From assembly GCF_024498075.1 (NCBI RefSeq), contig NZ_JANHOF010000002.1:292431-356430 (forward strand): a stretch of DNA of 64,000 nucleotides, given 5' to 3'. Shown here one piece after another: positions 9,021 to 16,849 of this stretch; position 1 is the stretch's first letter; each line of letters starts with the position of its first letter. Below the pieces are notes generated by a model. It was not told the DNA's origin, did no database searches, and saw only the letters and a program-made list of their open reading frames with translations. This DNA is from Paenibacillus mendelii. Its GTDB lineage: Bacteria > Bacillota > Bacilli > Paenibacillales > Paenibacillaceae. The position numbers were made by a program, and so were the translations under genes.

Positions 9021-9647
9021 TTATTGATCCACGAGGGCATCGACAACCGTCTTGATTTGGTCGGAGGTCGTGTTCTCGTTGATCGAGCCTGTCATATATT
9101 TGCGGATTTGCCCTTCCCGATCGACCAACGTAATCATGTCGGCATGACTGTATAGCTTGGTCTCCTCATCCTTCAATAATGAGAGTCCGAAATCCTCCAT
9201 AAGCTGCTTCGTCTCTGCATCGTCTTTCCCCCGCAGGAACGTCCATCCCGTCAGATCAATTTCATTGGGAATCTTCTCAATGAATTTACGAACCGCTTCC
9301 GGCGTATCCCGCTCCGGATCGAATGAAATGGATATGAATTCTACATCCTTGCCAAACGTGCCATCCTTCTTCAGCTTATCCTGCAGCTCGCTCATCAGGA
9401 ACGTAGTCGGTGGACAAACATCTGGACAATTCGCGAAATAGAAGTAGACCACGCGCACTTTGCCGTTGGAATCCGCCAGTGTGACCGGCTTTTCGTCAAG
9501 ATCCGTCAATTGAAAGTTCGGCGCCGCCTTTATAACATCCAGCTTAACCGTTTCCTTCGGATTATTAGCAAGGTATAGATAAGTACCCAGCGCCGCGCAC
9601 AAAGCTAGAACGGCGATTTTGAAAGCATGCTTGCGTAGAAAGACCAC
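9021..9647 (-). CDS. SCO1/SenC-family copper chaperone for cytochrome oxidase
   Basis: This 208-residue membrane-anchored thioredoxin-fold protein has an N-terminal hydrophobic anchor (residues 9-27). The copper-binding motif is FANCPDVCP (Cys74 and Cys78) and the distal ligand is His168 in LYSHADMI. All three SCO copper ligands are therefore present. It starts at GTG with an AGGAGG site. SCO proteins insert copper into the CuA site of subunit II of heme-copper oxidases outside the membrane. Its position 61 nt downstream of heme O synthase fits a cytochrome oxidase biogenesis unit. Confidence 0.92.
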   Translation of the reverse strand: MVFLRKHAFKIAVLALCAALGTYLYLANNPKETVKLDVIKAAPNFQLTDLDEKPVTLADSNGKVRVVYFYFANCPDVCPPTTFLMSELQDKLKKDGTFGKDVEFISISFDPERDTPEAVRKFIEKIPNEIDLTGWTFLRGKDDAETKQLMEDFGLSLLKDEETKLYSHADMITLVDREGQIRKYMTGSINENTTSDQIKTVVDALVDQ

Positions 9648-9708
9648 CCTTGTTTTCCCTCCTAAAATGATGTGTGTGCAATCGCGGGCAAAAGAAGAAC
9701 GGCCGCCC

Positions 9709-10572
9709 TTAGGAGACGATACCGTTCGTGTCTGCGATCATCACCAAGAAGACAACCATCAGATAATTAATTGAAATCATGAAATTCGTTTTGGCCCATT
9801 TGGTGTCATCCTTGGCGTTCAAGCCCATAAGCGTTTGAACCAGCCACAGTACGCCGCCAATCACGGATATAATCAGGAAAATAATGCCGACATAGCCGTA
9901 GGTGTATAGAAAAATCCCTGTGGGGATCAGCAGCAGCGTGTATGGAATCATCTGCAGCTTCGTTCGTTTAATGCCCTTCACAACGGGCAGGAGCGGAAAT
10001 CCAGCCGCGCGGTATTCTTCGACCCGGCGAATCGCAAGCGACCAGAAGTGCGGCGGCTGCCACAGGAAGAGCAGAGCGAACAATATCCATGCGCCGGCAT
10101 CCACTTCGTTAATCACCGCACAATATCCGATGACAGGCGGCATAGCGCCGGAGATTGCACCGATTGATGTACTCCAGGTCGACGTCCGTTTCAACCACAT
10201 GGTATAGATCACAACGTATACGAAGAAGCCAAGCAAGCCAAGCCAGCCTGTTAACGGGTTGACGAGAAGAAAGAGTACAGCCAGTCCGATTATGCCCAGC
10301 GCGATCCCGTAGATGAGAACATGTGTCGGATCGAGTCGTTTGGTCGGCAGCGCACGATTCTTGGTCCGCTCCATCTTCTTGTCAAGCTCGCGGTCCCAAT
10401 AGTTATTAAGTACGCAGGCCGACGCCATCGTAAGCGCTGAACCAACCAGCATGTACAGCAGCAGCCACCAATCAATATGCCACTTGGAAGCGACCCAAAA
10501 CCCGCCAAACGCGGCGAAGGCATTGAGCCGTATAATGCCCGGCTTAGTCAGGGCTATATATTCTTTAAACAC
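9709..10572 (-). CDS. ctaB: Protoheme IX farnesyltransferase (heme O synthase)
   Basis: This 287-residue UbiA-superfamily membrane protein has about eight or nine transmembrane helices. It carries the prenyl-diphosphate/Mg2+ motif NNYWDRELDKKMERTKNR in the first cytoplasmic loop and the second conserved loop around PHFWSLAIRRVEEYRAAG. It farnesylates heme b to heme O for cytochrome oxidases. The start is GTG preceded by GGGAGG. Length is slightly under the usual 300. It is followed by the SCO chaperone in the same orientation. The quinol or cytochrome oxidase genes themselves are not in the window. Confidence 0.95.
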   Translation of the reverse strand: MFKEYIALTKPGIIRLNAFAAFGGFWVASKWHIDWWLLLYMLVGSALTMASACVLNNYWDRELDKKMERTKNRALPTKRLDPTHVLIYGIALGIIGLAVLFLLVNPLTGWLGLLGFFVYVVIYTMWLKRTSTWSTSIGAISGAMPPVIGYCAVINEVDAGAWILFALLFLWQPPHFWSLAIRRVEEYRAAGFPLLPVVKGIKRTKLQMIPYTLLLIPTGIFLYTYGYVGIIFLIISVIGGVLWLVQTLMGLNAKDDTKWAKTNFMISINYLMVVFLVMIADTNGIVS

Positions 10573-10836
10573 AGCGAGCCTCCCTGTTCCAATCCTGTTA
10601 AGGACGCTAAAGCGCCCATCTCTGTAGGTTTCAAATCGTTCTTAATCATACCGCAACTCACAACCCTTTGACAATGTTCGCGCTGGTTGTTCATCAATTT
10701 GACACCGCCCGACAGCTTTAATTGGACACACTCCATTATTTTTCCGGGCTAGGAACCAATTCGCCCACCCGCCAATACAATGTCAATGTGGATAATCGCC
10801 CGAGCGGCGTAGAGAAGGAAGTGAGAGTCTTAGCAT

Positions 10837-11259
10837 ATGGCAGTCATAAAAACGAATTCGGAAAATACGAAGATGCTTGCACGGCTTATGCGCGCGGAAG
10901 CGGAGGGTGACGGCGACCTCGGTATGCTGATGGTCGGCAACGTCGGTGTTAACCGCGTACGGGGCAACTGTCTTGACTTTAAGAACATTCGCTCTATCCC
11001 GGATATGGTCTATCAAAGCCCAGGCGGATTCGAAGCGACGCAGAAAGGATATTTCTACCAGAGGGCGCGGGATAGCGAGATCAGACTGGCGCAGCGCGTT
11101 ATTAACGGCGAACGGCAGCATCCCGCATCGAACGCATTATGGTTTTTCCGTCCTGCAGGCAGCTGCCCGGCCACCTGGTGGAATCAGCAGAACACAGGCC
11201 GCTTTAAAGCGCACTGCTTCTACGCGCCTACCGGTGAGGATTGTCCGAGTGTTTATTAA
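10837..11259 (+). CDS. cwlJ: Spore cortex-lytic cell wall hydrolase CwlJ
   Basis: This 140-residue protein is a single hydrolase_2 (SleB/CwlJ catalytic) domain without signal peptide, as in CwlJ. It shows the catalytic Glu region LARLMRAEAEGDGD, the block MLMVGNVGVNRV and the C-terminal NALWFFRP and HCFYAPTGEDC. CwlJ degrades muramic-lactam cortex peptidoglycan in germination, acts at the cortex/coat border and needs GerQ. Here gerQ lies 67 nt downstream, which strongly supports the assignment over other SleB-type enzymes. Expression in the mother cell is expected, but no sigma-E box was convincing. Confidence 0.93.
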   Translation: MAVIKTNSENTKMLARLMRAEAEGDGDLGMLMVGNVGVNRVRGNCLDFKNIRSIPDMVYQSPGGFEATQKGYFYQRARDSEIRLAQRVINGERQHPASNALWFFRPAGSCPATWWNQQNTGRFKAHCFYAPTGEDCPSVY

Positions 11260-11326
11260 GCATGTTCATAGGTATTTCTTTATATCAAAATAAGCGTTTA
11301 TGATCAGAAAGCGAGGAATTGGGAAC

Positions 11327-11971
11327 ATGTCTAACGGTTACGGGTACAAAACAGCAGTCAGTCCAGCAAACACAGGTGGATGGGGAGGTTATGGATATCC
11401 CTATGCGCCTACAGCACAAACGCTTCCCGCTTCACCTATGCCTGCAATGCCAACGATGACCGCACCGATGATGGCTCAAGCCAACATGCCGATAACAGCA
11501 GCAGCTCAAGCTAACATGCCAATGACAGCAGCGGCTCAAGCTAATATGCCGATGACGATGGCACAAGCTCAAGCTAACATGCCAATGACGATGGGGGCAT
11601 CAATGATGCCGCCAAGCGTACCTAGCGGCTCTTTCGTTACTCAGGGCGGCGGCAATATCGTGCAGGTTCCGGTTGTCGAGGAATCGTATGTGGAGAACAT
11701 TCTGCGCCTGAATCGGGGCAAAATGGCCACATTCTACATGACTTACGAGAATAACCGCGAATGGAACGCCAAAATTTTCCGCGGCATTATCGAGGCTGCA
11801 GGCCGGGACCATATCATCATAAGCGACCCTTCCACCGGTATGCGCTATCTATTGCTGACCCTCAACCTGGACTATGTAACCTTCGACGGTCCTGTCGCTT
11901 ACGAATATCCGTTCCAGGGCGGATCCATTACGAACACGACGCCTCTGACTCCCCCGGCAACGGGACGTTAA
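11327..11971 (+). CDS. gerQ: Spore coat protein GerQ
   Basis: This 214-residue protein has a low-complexity Gly/Tyr/Pro/Met-rich N-terminal half and a conserved C-terminal GerQ domain (VVEESYVENILRLNRGK, ATFYMTYENN, GIIEAAGRDHIIISDP, YLLLTLNLDYVTF). The ATG at 11327 is preferred over an in-frame ATG at 11300 because GAGG lies upstream of it. Residues about 49-90 hold five copies of an A-Q-A-N-M-P-[MI]-T repeat not needed for the fold. GerQ is cross-linked into the inner coat and localises CwlJ. The gene follows cwlJ. Its 3' end overlaps the convergent gene below by 44 bp. Confidence 0.93.
   Translation: MSNGYGYKTAVSPANTGGWGGYGYPYAPTAQTLPASPMPAMPTMTAPMMAQANMPITAAAQANMPMTAAAQANMPMTMAQAQANMPMTMGASMMPPSVPSGSFVTQGGGNIVQVPVVEESYVENILRLNRGKMATFYMTYENNREWNAKIFRGIIEAAGRDHIIISDPSTGMRYLLLTLNLDYVTFDGPVAYEYPFQGGSITNTTPLTPPATGR
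11471..11600 (+). repeat. In-frame tandem repeat in gerQ (AQANMPMT units)
   Basis: Five imperfect copies of a roughly 24-30-bp unit encode AQANMP[MI]T with Ala-Ala or Met-Ala spacers. Copies differ mostly at third positions. Confidence 0.8.
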
Positions 11972-12245
11972 TTGGACGAAAGGTCCACGCATGGATCTTG
12001 GCCGCACCTCCTGCGACCCAGTCCGCAACTGCATGCCAAGAGGAACGCTCACTGCAGCGTTCTTCTTTTATATCTTCTGCATGAGCTTCGTCGCGGGCTT
12101 CCCATACTTCAACGAACAAGAGCGGCTGATCTGTTCCTTCATATAATAAGAACGCTGTCGATCCCGACATCTTGGCTGCCATCCATGATCGGTATTCGTC
12201 CTCGAATCGCGATTCGATTCGATATTCAACAAAACAAATCGCCAT
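11928..12245 (-). CDS. Small conserved protein of unknown function, alpha/beta-barrel-like
   Basis: This 105-residue cytoplasmic protein begins MAICFVEYRIE and contains FEDEYRSWM, FLLYEGTDQPLLFVEVWEA and a C-terminal AWTFRPI. The alternating beta pattern and size resemble dimeric alpha-beta barrel (ABM/NIPSNAP-like) proteins, but I do not recognise a specific family. A GGGGTG site precedes the ATG. The gene overlaps the end of gerQ by 44 bp in convergent orientation. Function is unknown. Confidence 0.65.
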   Translation of the reverse strand: MAICFVEYRIESRFEDEYRSWMAAKMSGSTAFLLYEGTDQPLLFVEVWEARDEAHAEDIKEERCSERSSWHAVADWVAGGAAKIHAWTFRPINVPLPGESEASCS

Positions 12246-12338
12246 AAAAAATACACACCCCTTATAAGTTGACCCGATTCAGAAAATACTTAAACGTACA
12301 TATAGAAGTATACCACTTTACCGGGGAGGTACTCATTC

Positions 12339-13325
12339 ATGGATAGCGGAACGCACTTGGTAATGGGGCTTGGGTTAGCCGGACTTGCATCAATCGATCC
12401 GGTTGTCGCTTCCGACCAGACGGTCTATGCCGCCGTCCTGATCGGTACGGTAGTCGGTTCGCAGGCACCCGATCTAGATGGATTGTTACGGTTTAAAAGC
12501 AATGCAGCCTATATTCGTAATCATCGCGGAGCATCGCATTCGCTGCCTGCGATCGTCATATGGACAGCGTTGATCACATTGCTGCTGCAGCTCGGTTTCG
12601 GTTTCTCGCTGCCTTGGATTAATATCGTCGGATGGGTGCTGTTGGCCGTTGTCGTCCACGTGTTTAGCGACCTGTTCAATACCTATGGCACTCAGGCCAT
12701 GCGGCCGATTACAGACAAATGGATTTCGTGGAACATCATTCACATTTTTGATCCCGTCATTTTCAGCCTGCATGTTATCGCCATCGTGCTTTGGGCGCTT
12801 CGGCTTGCGGATCCCACGATTATTTTTCCGTACATGTACGGCTTGGTGATTCTTTATTACATTTGGCGGACGGTCGCCCATCACACGCTGGTCAAACGAA
12901 TGCCTCAGCTGGATGAGGATTATCACAAGGGCGATACGTACATGCTGATTCCAACCGTATCCTTATATGACTGGAATGTCGTTAAAAGTCGCCCGGACGG
13001 CTACTTTATCATTGGAGATTTGCGGCGCGGCAAGCTGCGCTGGGTCGATAGCGCCCACTGCGCGGATCACCCGGTGGTGGAGCTGTCCAGGAACGATCCG
13101 TCCATCCGCTCGTTTCTTTATTTCACGTCCTATGCTTGTGCGGAAGTAAGAGAGCATTCCTGGGGTTATGAGGTGCGCTGGTCGGACGTGCGCTATCGTC
13201 ACCGCAAACAATATCCCTTCGTAGGAGTGCTGCTGCTGGACAGTGACTATAAGACGCTTGGCTCATACGTGGGCTGGCTTAGCGACGACAGACTGCAGAA
13301 ACGGCTTCGCATGAATTCGTATTGA
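12339..13325 (+). CDS. YdjM/DUF457-family membrane-bound metal-dependent hydrolase
   Basis: This 328-residue protein has an N-terminal DUF457 domain with about four membrane helices. The metal-binding motifs are MDSGTHLVMG (His6), SQAPDLDGLLRF, RNHRGASHSLPA and HVFSDLFNTYGTQAMRP. The C-terminal third is soluble (DLRRGKLRWVDSA). The ATG follows GGGGAGG. B. subtilis relatives include YfhP; members are membrane-embedded hydrolases of unproven substrate. It stands alone and is followed by a terminator. Confidence 0.88.
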   Translation: MDSGTHLVMGLGLAGLASIDPVVASDQTVYAAVLIGTVVGSQAPDLDGLLRFKSNAAYIRNHRGASHSLPAIVIWTALITLLLQLGFGFSLPWINIVGWVLLAVVVHVFSDLFNTYGTQAMRPITDKWISWNIIHIFDPVIFSLHVIAIVLWALRLADPTIIFPYMYGLVILYYIWRTVAHHTLVKRMPQLDEDYHKGDTYMLIPTVSLYDWNVVKSRPDGYFIIGDLRRGKLRWVDSAHCADHPVVELSRNDPSIRSFLYFTSYACAEVREHSWGYEVRWSDVRYRHRKQYPFVGVLLLDSDYKTLGSYVGWLSDDRLQKRLRMNSY

Positions 13326-13331
13326 CGGAAT

Positions 13332-13368
13332 CGGCCCCATCCAGCACAATAGAGGGGGCCGTTTTTTC
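13332..13368 (+). terminator. Rho-independent terminator
   Basis: A CGGCCCC/GGGGGCCG stem is followed by six T, just after the DUF457 gene. Confidence 0.8.
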
Positions 13369-13392
13369 TTTGTGCCCAGATAAATAGAACAT

Positions 13393-13420
13393 AAAAAAGC
13401 CCAAGGTTTCCCTTGGGCTT
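13393..13420 (-). terminator. Rho-independent terminator of the first SASP gene
   Basis: A perfect AGCCCAAGG/CCTTGGGCT stem with a TTTC/GAAA loop is followed on the minus strand by six T. Confidence 0.85.
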
Positions 13421-13449
13421 GTCTTTGCAAGGCTTTGCAGCCGCTAAGA

Positions 13450-13677
13450 TTAACGCATTTGCGATTGGCCGGAAATTTGTTGCTCAGCGATTTGTACAAG
13501 TTTGCGCGTGATGTAGCCACCAAGCGAACCTGCGTCACGAGTAGCGAAGTTACCATAGTAACCGTCTGCAGGAATTTGAATGCCAAGCTCTTGCGCAGCC
13601 TCATATTTAAGTTGTTGCAAAGCTGCGTTAGCTTGTGGTACGACCAGTGTATTGCTGCTGCGGGATTGTCCTGCCAT
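13450..13677 (-). CDS. Alpha/beta-type small acid-soluble spore protein
   Basis: This 75-residue protein carries both SASP signatures: the GPR protease region (KYEAAQELGIQIP) and the DNA-binding block RDAGSLGGYITRKLVQIAEQQ. It saturates and protects spore DNA in the forespore and is degraded at germination. An AAGGAG site precedes the ATG and a likely sigma-G promoter lies at 13746-13775. It is a close paralogue of the SASP at 17838, with the same MAGQSRSSN start. Confidence 0.95.
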   Translation of the reverse strand: MAGQSRSSNTLVVPQANAALQQLKYEAAQELGIQIPADGYYGNFATRDAGSLGGYITRKLVQIAEQQISGQSQMR

Positions 13678-13745
13678 GTAGAATTTCTCCTTTCATCTCT
13701 TCACAATGTTGTGTTGCAAGCTTATTGATTACGAGCTTGCAAGCT

Positions 13746-13775
13746 TATTATGATACGATAACGAAAAGAATATGC
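13746..13775 (-). promoter_or_regulatory. Likely sigma-G promoter of the first SASP gene
   Basis: On the minus strand GCATA (-35) and CATAATA (-10) are 18 nt apart, about 70 nt upstream of the SASP start. This matches forespore sigma-F/G promoters. Confidence 0.6.
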
Positions 13776-13815
13776 TTAGATTTTAATTGATTTTAAAAAA
13801 GAGGAGAATTTCATC

Positions 13816-13992
13816 ATGTCTAAACCGCTTGCTTTGTTTTTCGCCGTCTTTTCCGTCCTGCTTATGAGCGCCACCGCTATCGCGATTAGCTATAACGGAT
13901 GGATTGCCGCCCTGCTGTTTATGTTAACCCTATGCAATATCGTAGTCGGCTTCATCGTCAGCGCCAAATTGAAACGCCGCAATCAGGGATGA
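13816..13992 (+). CDS. Small two-helix membrane protein, YlaF/DUF5325-like
   Basis: This 58-residue protein starts at ATG 13816 with a GAGGAG site. It has two membrane helices (about residues 5-25 and 30-50) and a basic tail KLKRRNQG. Size and layout match the DUF5325/YlaF family of Bacillales, whose function is unknown. That match is by general appearance, so family membership is moderately sure. The last codons form one arm of a terminator hairpin. Confidence 0.65.
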   Translation: MSKPLALFFAVFSVLLMSATAIAISYNGWIAALLFMLTLCNIVVGFIVSAKLKRRNQG

Positions 13993-14014
13993 CAGCCCGT
14001 TTGCGGCGTTATTT
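13973..14014 (+). terminator. Terminator overlapping the end of the DUF5325-like gene
   Basis: A perfect 10-bp stem AACGCCGCAA/TTGCGGCGTT is followed by ATTTC. The left arm is inside the coding end, and it separates the convergent trpS. Confidence 0.65.
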
Positions 14015-14032
14015 CATTGATTGGCGGTAAAC

Positions 14033-15019
14033 TTAACGCGGCATGAGGAAGCCCATGCGTTCTTTCACATCGCGAACCGTTTGGTTGGCGATTTCCGATA
14101 CGTTCTCTGCGCCTTGCTTCAAGATCTCATGAATCGTGCCGGAGCTGCGGATTTCATTGTACTTGGTCTGCAGCGGCTCCAGCTTCGCCACGACATGCTC
14201 GGCAAGATCCTTCTTAAACCCACCGTACATTTGGCCCTCATATTTCGCTTCGATTTCTTCAAGCGACATGCCGGAGCAAAGCGAATAGATGCTCATCAGA
14301 TTACTTACTTCAGGCTTCTCTGCCAGGTTGTACTTGATCTCGCGACCGGAATCCGTCGTCGCCCGGCTTATTTTCTTGCGGATGACATCGGGCGGATCCA
14401 GCAGTTTAATGGCGCTGCCCGCATTCGGATTGCTCTTGCTCATCTTCTTCGATGCATCGTCAAGCGACATGATCCGCGCGCCGACCTTCGGAATATACGG
14501 CTCCGGAACGGTGAAATAATCGCCATAACGGCTGTTGAAGCGCTGCGCGAGATCGCGCGTCAGCTCCAAATGCTGCTTCTGGTCGTCGCCGACCGGAACC
14601 AAATCCGCGTTGTAGACGAGAATATCCGCCGCCATCAGAGCCGGGTAGACGAACAAGCCCGCACCGACCGAATCTTTGCCTTCGGATTTATCTTTGAACT
14701 GCGTCATGCGCTCCAGCTCGCCCATGTTGGTAAGCGTCGTTAGCAACCACCCCAGCTCGGCATGCGCCGGAACGTGGGATTGTGCAAACACACTTGCTTT
14801 GGACGGATCAATACCAGCAGCGATGAACAGCGCAGCGACCGACTCCGTCTGCTCGCGAAGGTCGGCTGGATCCTGCGGTACGGTTATGGCGTGCAGGTCA
14901 ACGACCATGAAGAAGCATTCATGCGTTTCCTGCAGCTTCACGAAATTCTGAATAGCGCCAATATAATTGCCAAGGGTAAGCTGACCGCTCGGCTGAATAC
15001 CGGATAAGACTTTTTTCAT
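14033..15019 (-). CDS. trpS: Tryptophanyl-tRNA synthetase
   Basis: This 328-residue class Ic aminoacyl-tRNA synthetase charges tRNA-Trp in the cytoplasm. The signatures are GIQPSGQLTLGNYIGA (HIGH-equivalent, residues 7-22), the middle DQKQHLELTRDLA and KMSKS at residues 192-196. The start is ATG at 15019, which has AGGAGG 7 nt upstream and yields the family's standard N-terminus MKKVLSG; upstream in-frame codons lie in the repeat. Regulation is by a T-box leader (15278-15541). Between T-box terminator and start codon lie three tandem copies of a structured repeat, an unusual leader. Confidence 0.97.
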   Translation of the reverse strand: MKKVLSGIQPSGQLTLGNYIGAIQNFVKLQETHECFFMVVDLHAITVPQDPADLREQTESVAALFIAAGIDPSKASVFAQSHVPAHAELGWLLTTLTNMGELERMTQFKDKSEGKDSVGAGLFVYPALMAADILVYNADLVPVGDDQKQHLELTRDLAQRFNSRYGDYFTVPEPYIPKVGARIMSLDDASKKMSKSNPNAGSAIKLLDPPDVIRKKISRATTDSGREIKYNLAEKPEVSNLMSIYSLCSGMSLEEIEAKYEGQMYGGFKKDLAEHVVAKLEPLQTKYNEIRSSGTIHEILKQGAENVSEIANQTVRDVKERMGFLMPR

Positions 15020-15034
15020 TTGAAGACCTCCTAA

Positions 15035-15230
15035 AAGTTTTGTGGGTGTAACTCGCTTCCGCAGGAGCGTTAGGAACAAAACTTACTTCGAAAGCATAAG
15101 CTTAAGTTTTGTGGGTGTAACTCGCTTCCGCAGGAGCGAAGAGAACAAAACTCACTTCGAAAGCATAAGCTTAAGTTTTGTGGGTGTAACTCGCTTCCGC
15201 AGGAGCGTTAGGAACAAAACTTACTTCGAA
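15035..15230 (-). repeat. Three tandem copies of a 69-bp Shine-Dalgarno-linked repeat upstream of trpS
   Basis: The units start at 15035, 15104 and 15173, exactly 69 bp apart, and differ at only a few bases. On the transcribed strand each has AAGCTTATGCTT, then CGAAG, then AGTTTTGTT. A short inner hairpin around CGCTCC/GGAAGCG follows, then CACAAAACTT. The copy nearest trpS runs straight into CTTTTAGGAGG, the trpS ribosome binding site. AGTTTTGT/ACAAAACT can pair as an outer stem. Related copies occur at 32288 and 59079. Confidence 0.9.
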
Positions 15231-15277
15231 TTTGTGAATATATAGCCCATCCGGCGTTAGCCGCATGGGAAAAAGAG

Positions 15278-15541
15278 CACAAAAAAGGCCCTCATTCCCC
15301 CTTACAAGGGACGAAGGACCGTGGTGCCACCCTAATTCGCTTGCCAGATCCGTCTTGACGACAGTAACGAGCAAGCCTCAAAATTCCATAACGCGGAATA
15401 GACGGAAGTTGCATACTCGCGAATGAACATTCGCTTTCCTCGACCCAGCTCCAGGACCCATTGGGCATCGAACGCACGCACCGGTTCGCACCTCCCACCG
15501 GCTCTCTGCAAGCTTTCGTTCGCGCTTACTTGTTCCCTTCA
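15278..15541 (-). ncRNA. T-box leader (tRNA-Trp responsive) of trpS
   Basis: The minus strand carries the T-box sequence GGGTGGCACCACGG (15319-15332). It is followed by a terminator hairpin with GGGCC and six T (15281-15321). Upstream are the AGAGAGCCGG element of the stem I/specifier region and TGG triplets suited to tryptophan. Uncharged tRNA-Trp would stabilise the antiterminator and raise trpS expression. Tryptophan specificity rests mainly on gene context; I did not fold the whole leader. Confidence 0.9.
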
Positions 15542-15555
15542 TTGCATTTACGTTG

Positions 15556-15583
15556 ATTATACAGCTCGATTCTTAAAAGTCAA
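15556..15583 (-). promoter_or_regulatory. Sigma-A promoter of the T-box/trpS unit
   Basis: TTGACT and TATAAT are 16 nt apart on the minus strand, just upstream of the T-box leader. Confidence 0.7.
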
Positions 15584-15764
15584 GACAAAGCCAATTCATA
15601 CATAACATTTGCGCCCTCGGAACATTCATTCGATTCAATTCCCTCCCCTCAACTTTTTTCGCTTTTGGAAAAATAACCGGTAATAGGCTGTCCTGTCTAC
15701 GCTCGTCCCCGCATATTCTATACAACGTGAGAGGTTAGAATCGCTCGGGGGAGGAGCTTAAGCA

Positions 15765-16811
15765 TTGAAGTATATTTACCGATTAGGTACGCCGTTGATT
15801 GCCGTCATCTGTCTAATCCTGCTCGCTGGCATTATATCCGATCTAGGCTTGATGGGATCGCTCGCCGAAATCGACAGCGCCGCCTTCCAGTCCTTTAAAA
15901 TATTGTTTATCAGCATTCTATTAGAGGCTATCCCATTCATTCTCATCGGTGTGCTCTTCTCTGCGCTGCTCCAAGTGTTCATCTCGGATGCGGTGATCGC
16001 CCGGCTAACGCCGAAAAACCCCGCTGCCGGCATTTTATTCGGAAGCCTGCTCGGCCTGCTGCTGCCGCTTTGCGAATGCGGTATGATTCCCGTTGTCCGC
16101 CGGCTAATCCGCAAAGGAATGCCCGCTTATATCGGGATTATATTTATTTTTGCCGGTCCCATTATTAATCCCGTCGTCTTCACCTCAACCTTTACCGCTT
16201 TCCGGGCAGAGCCCGCCATGGCCTATTCGCGGTTAGGGCTGGCATTTGTCGTTTGCGTCATTCTCGGCATGCTGCTGTACCGGTTTATGAAGGGCGATCC
16301 GCTCAAGCGGGACGCTTACTCGTTAGCCAAAGCGAACAATGGACTTGCCTCTATTCATGAGCAGCGGCCAAGTGAAAGTCCTGCTAACCACTCGGGAGGA
16401 CTGCTTGGCCGGTTCGGCGCTACGATGTCTCATGCTTCCGATGAGTTTTTTGACATCGGCAAGTATTTGATTTTTGGCGCTTTTCTGGCAGCCCTCGTGC
16501 AGACATTCGTCGACCGCGAAGTGTTGACCGCACTCAGCGGCCAATCTGTGACATCAAGCGCCTTTATGATGGGGTTTGCATTCCTTCTCTCGCTTTGCTC
16601 CACATCGGATGCATTCGTTGCTTCTTCGTTCACGGGCATATTCAGACCGGGAGCCCTGCTTGCTTTTCTCGTCTTCGGACCCATGGTTGATTTGAAAAGC
16701 ACATTGATGCTGCTCTCGGCATTCCGCACGAAAGTCGTTCTTGCCGTAACGGGGATTCTGTTTATTCTCGTGCTGGCAGGATCTATATTGGCGGAACGGC
16801 TGCTCTTTTGA
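15765..16811 (+). CDS. YraQ/DUF318-family permease
   Basis: This 348-residue polytopic membrane protein has about eight to ten helices in two repeats. It has the family motifs LPLCECGMIPVVRRL, FAGPIINPVVF and a second-half LCSTSDAFVASSF. It starts at TTG with a GGGAGGAG site. Related to B. subtilis YcgR, these permeases occur next to TIGR03943 proteins, as here. The conserved Cys and polar residues in helices suggest a metal or small-molecule carrier, and the substrate is not established. It is separated from the next gene by 38 nt, so they form one operon. Confidence 0.87.
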   Translation: MKYIYRLGTPLIAVICLILLAGIISDLGLMGSLAEIDSAAFQSFKILFISILLEAIPFILIGVLFSALLQVFISDAVIARLTPKNPAAGILFGSLLGLLLPLCECGMIPVVRRLIRKGMPAYIGIIFIFAGPIINPVVFTSTFTAFRAEPAMAYSRLGLAFVVCVILGMLLYRFMKGDPLKRDAYSLAKANNGLASIHEQRPSESPANHSGGLLGRFGATMSHASDEFFDIGKYLIFGAFLAALVQTFVDREVLTALSGQSVTSSAFMMGFAFLLSLCSTSDAFVASSFTGIFRPGALLAFLVFGPMVDLKSTLMLLSAFRTKVVLAVTGILFILVLAGSILAERLLF

Positions 16812-16849
16812 CGATTAAGATCCATGCTTATTGAAAGGAGAGAACGCTC

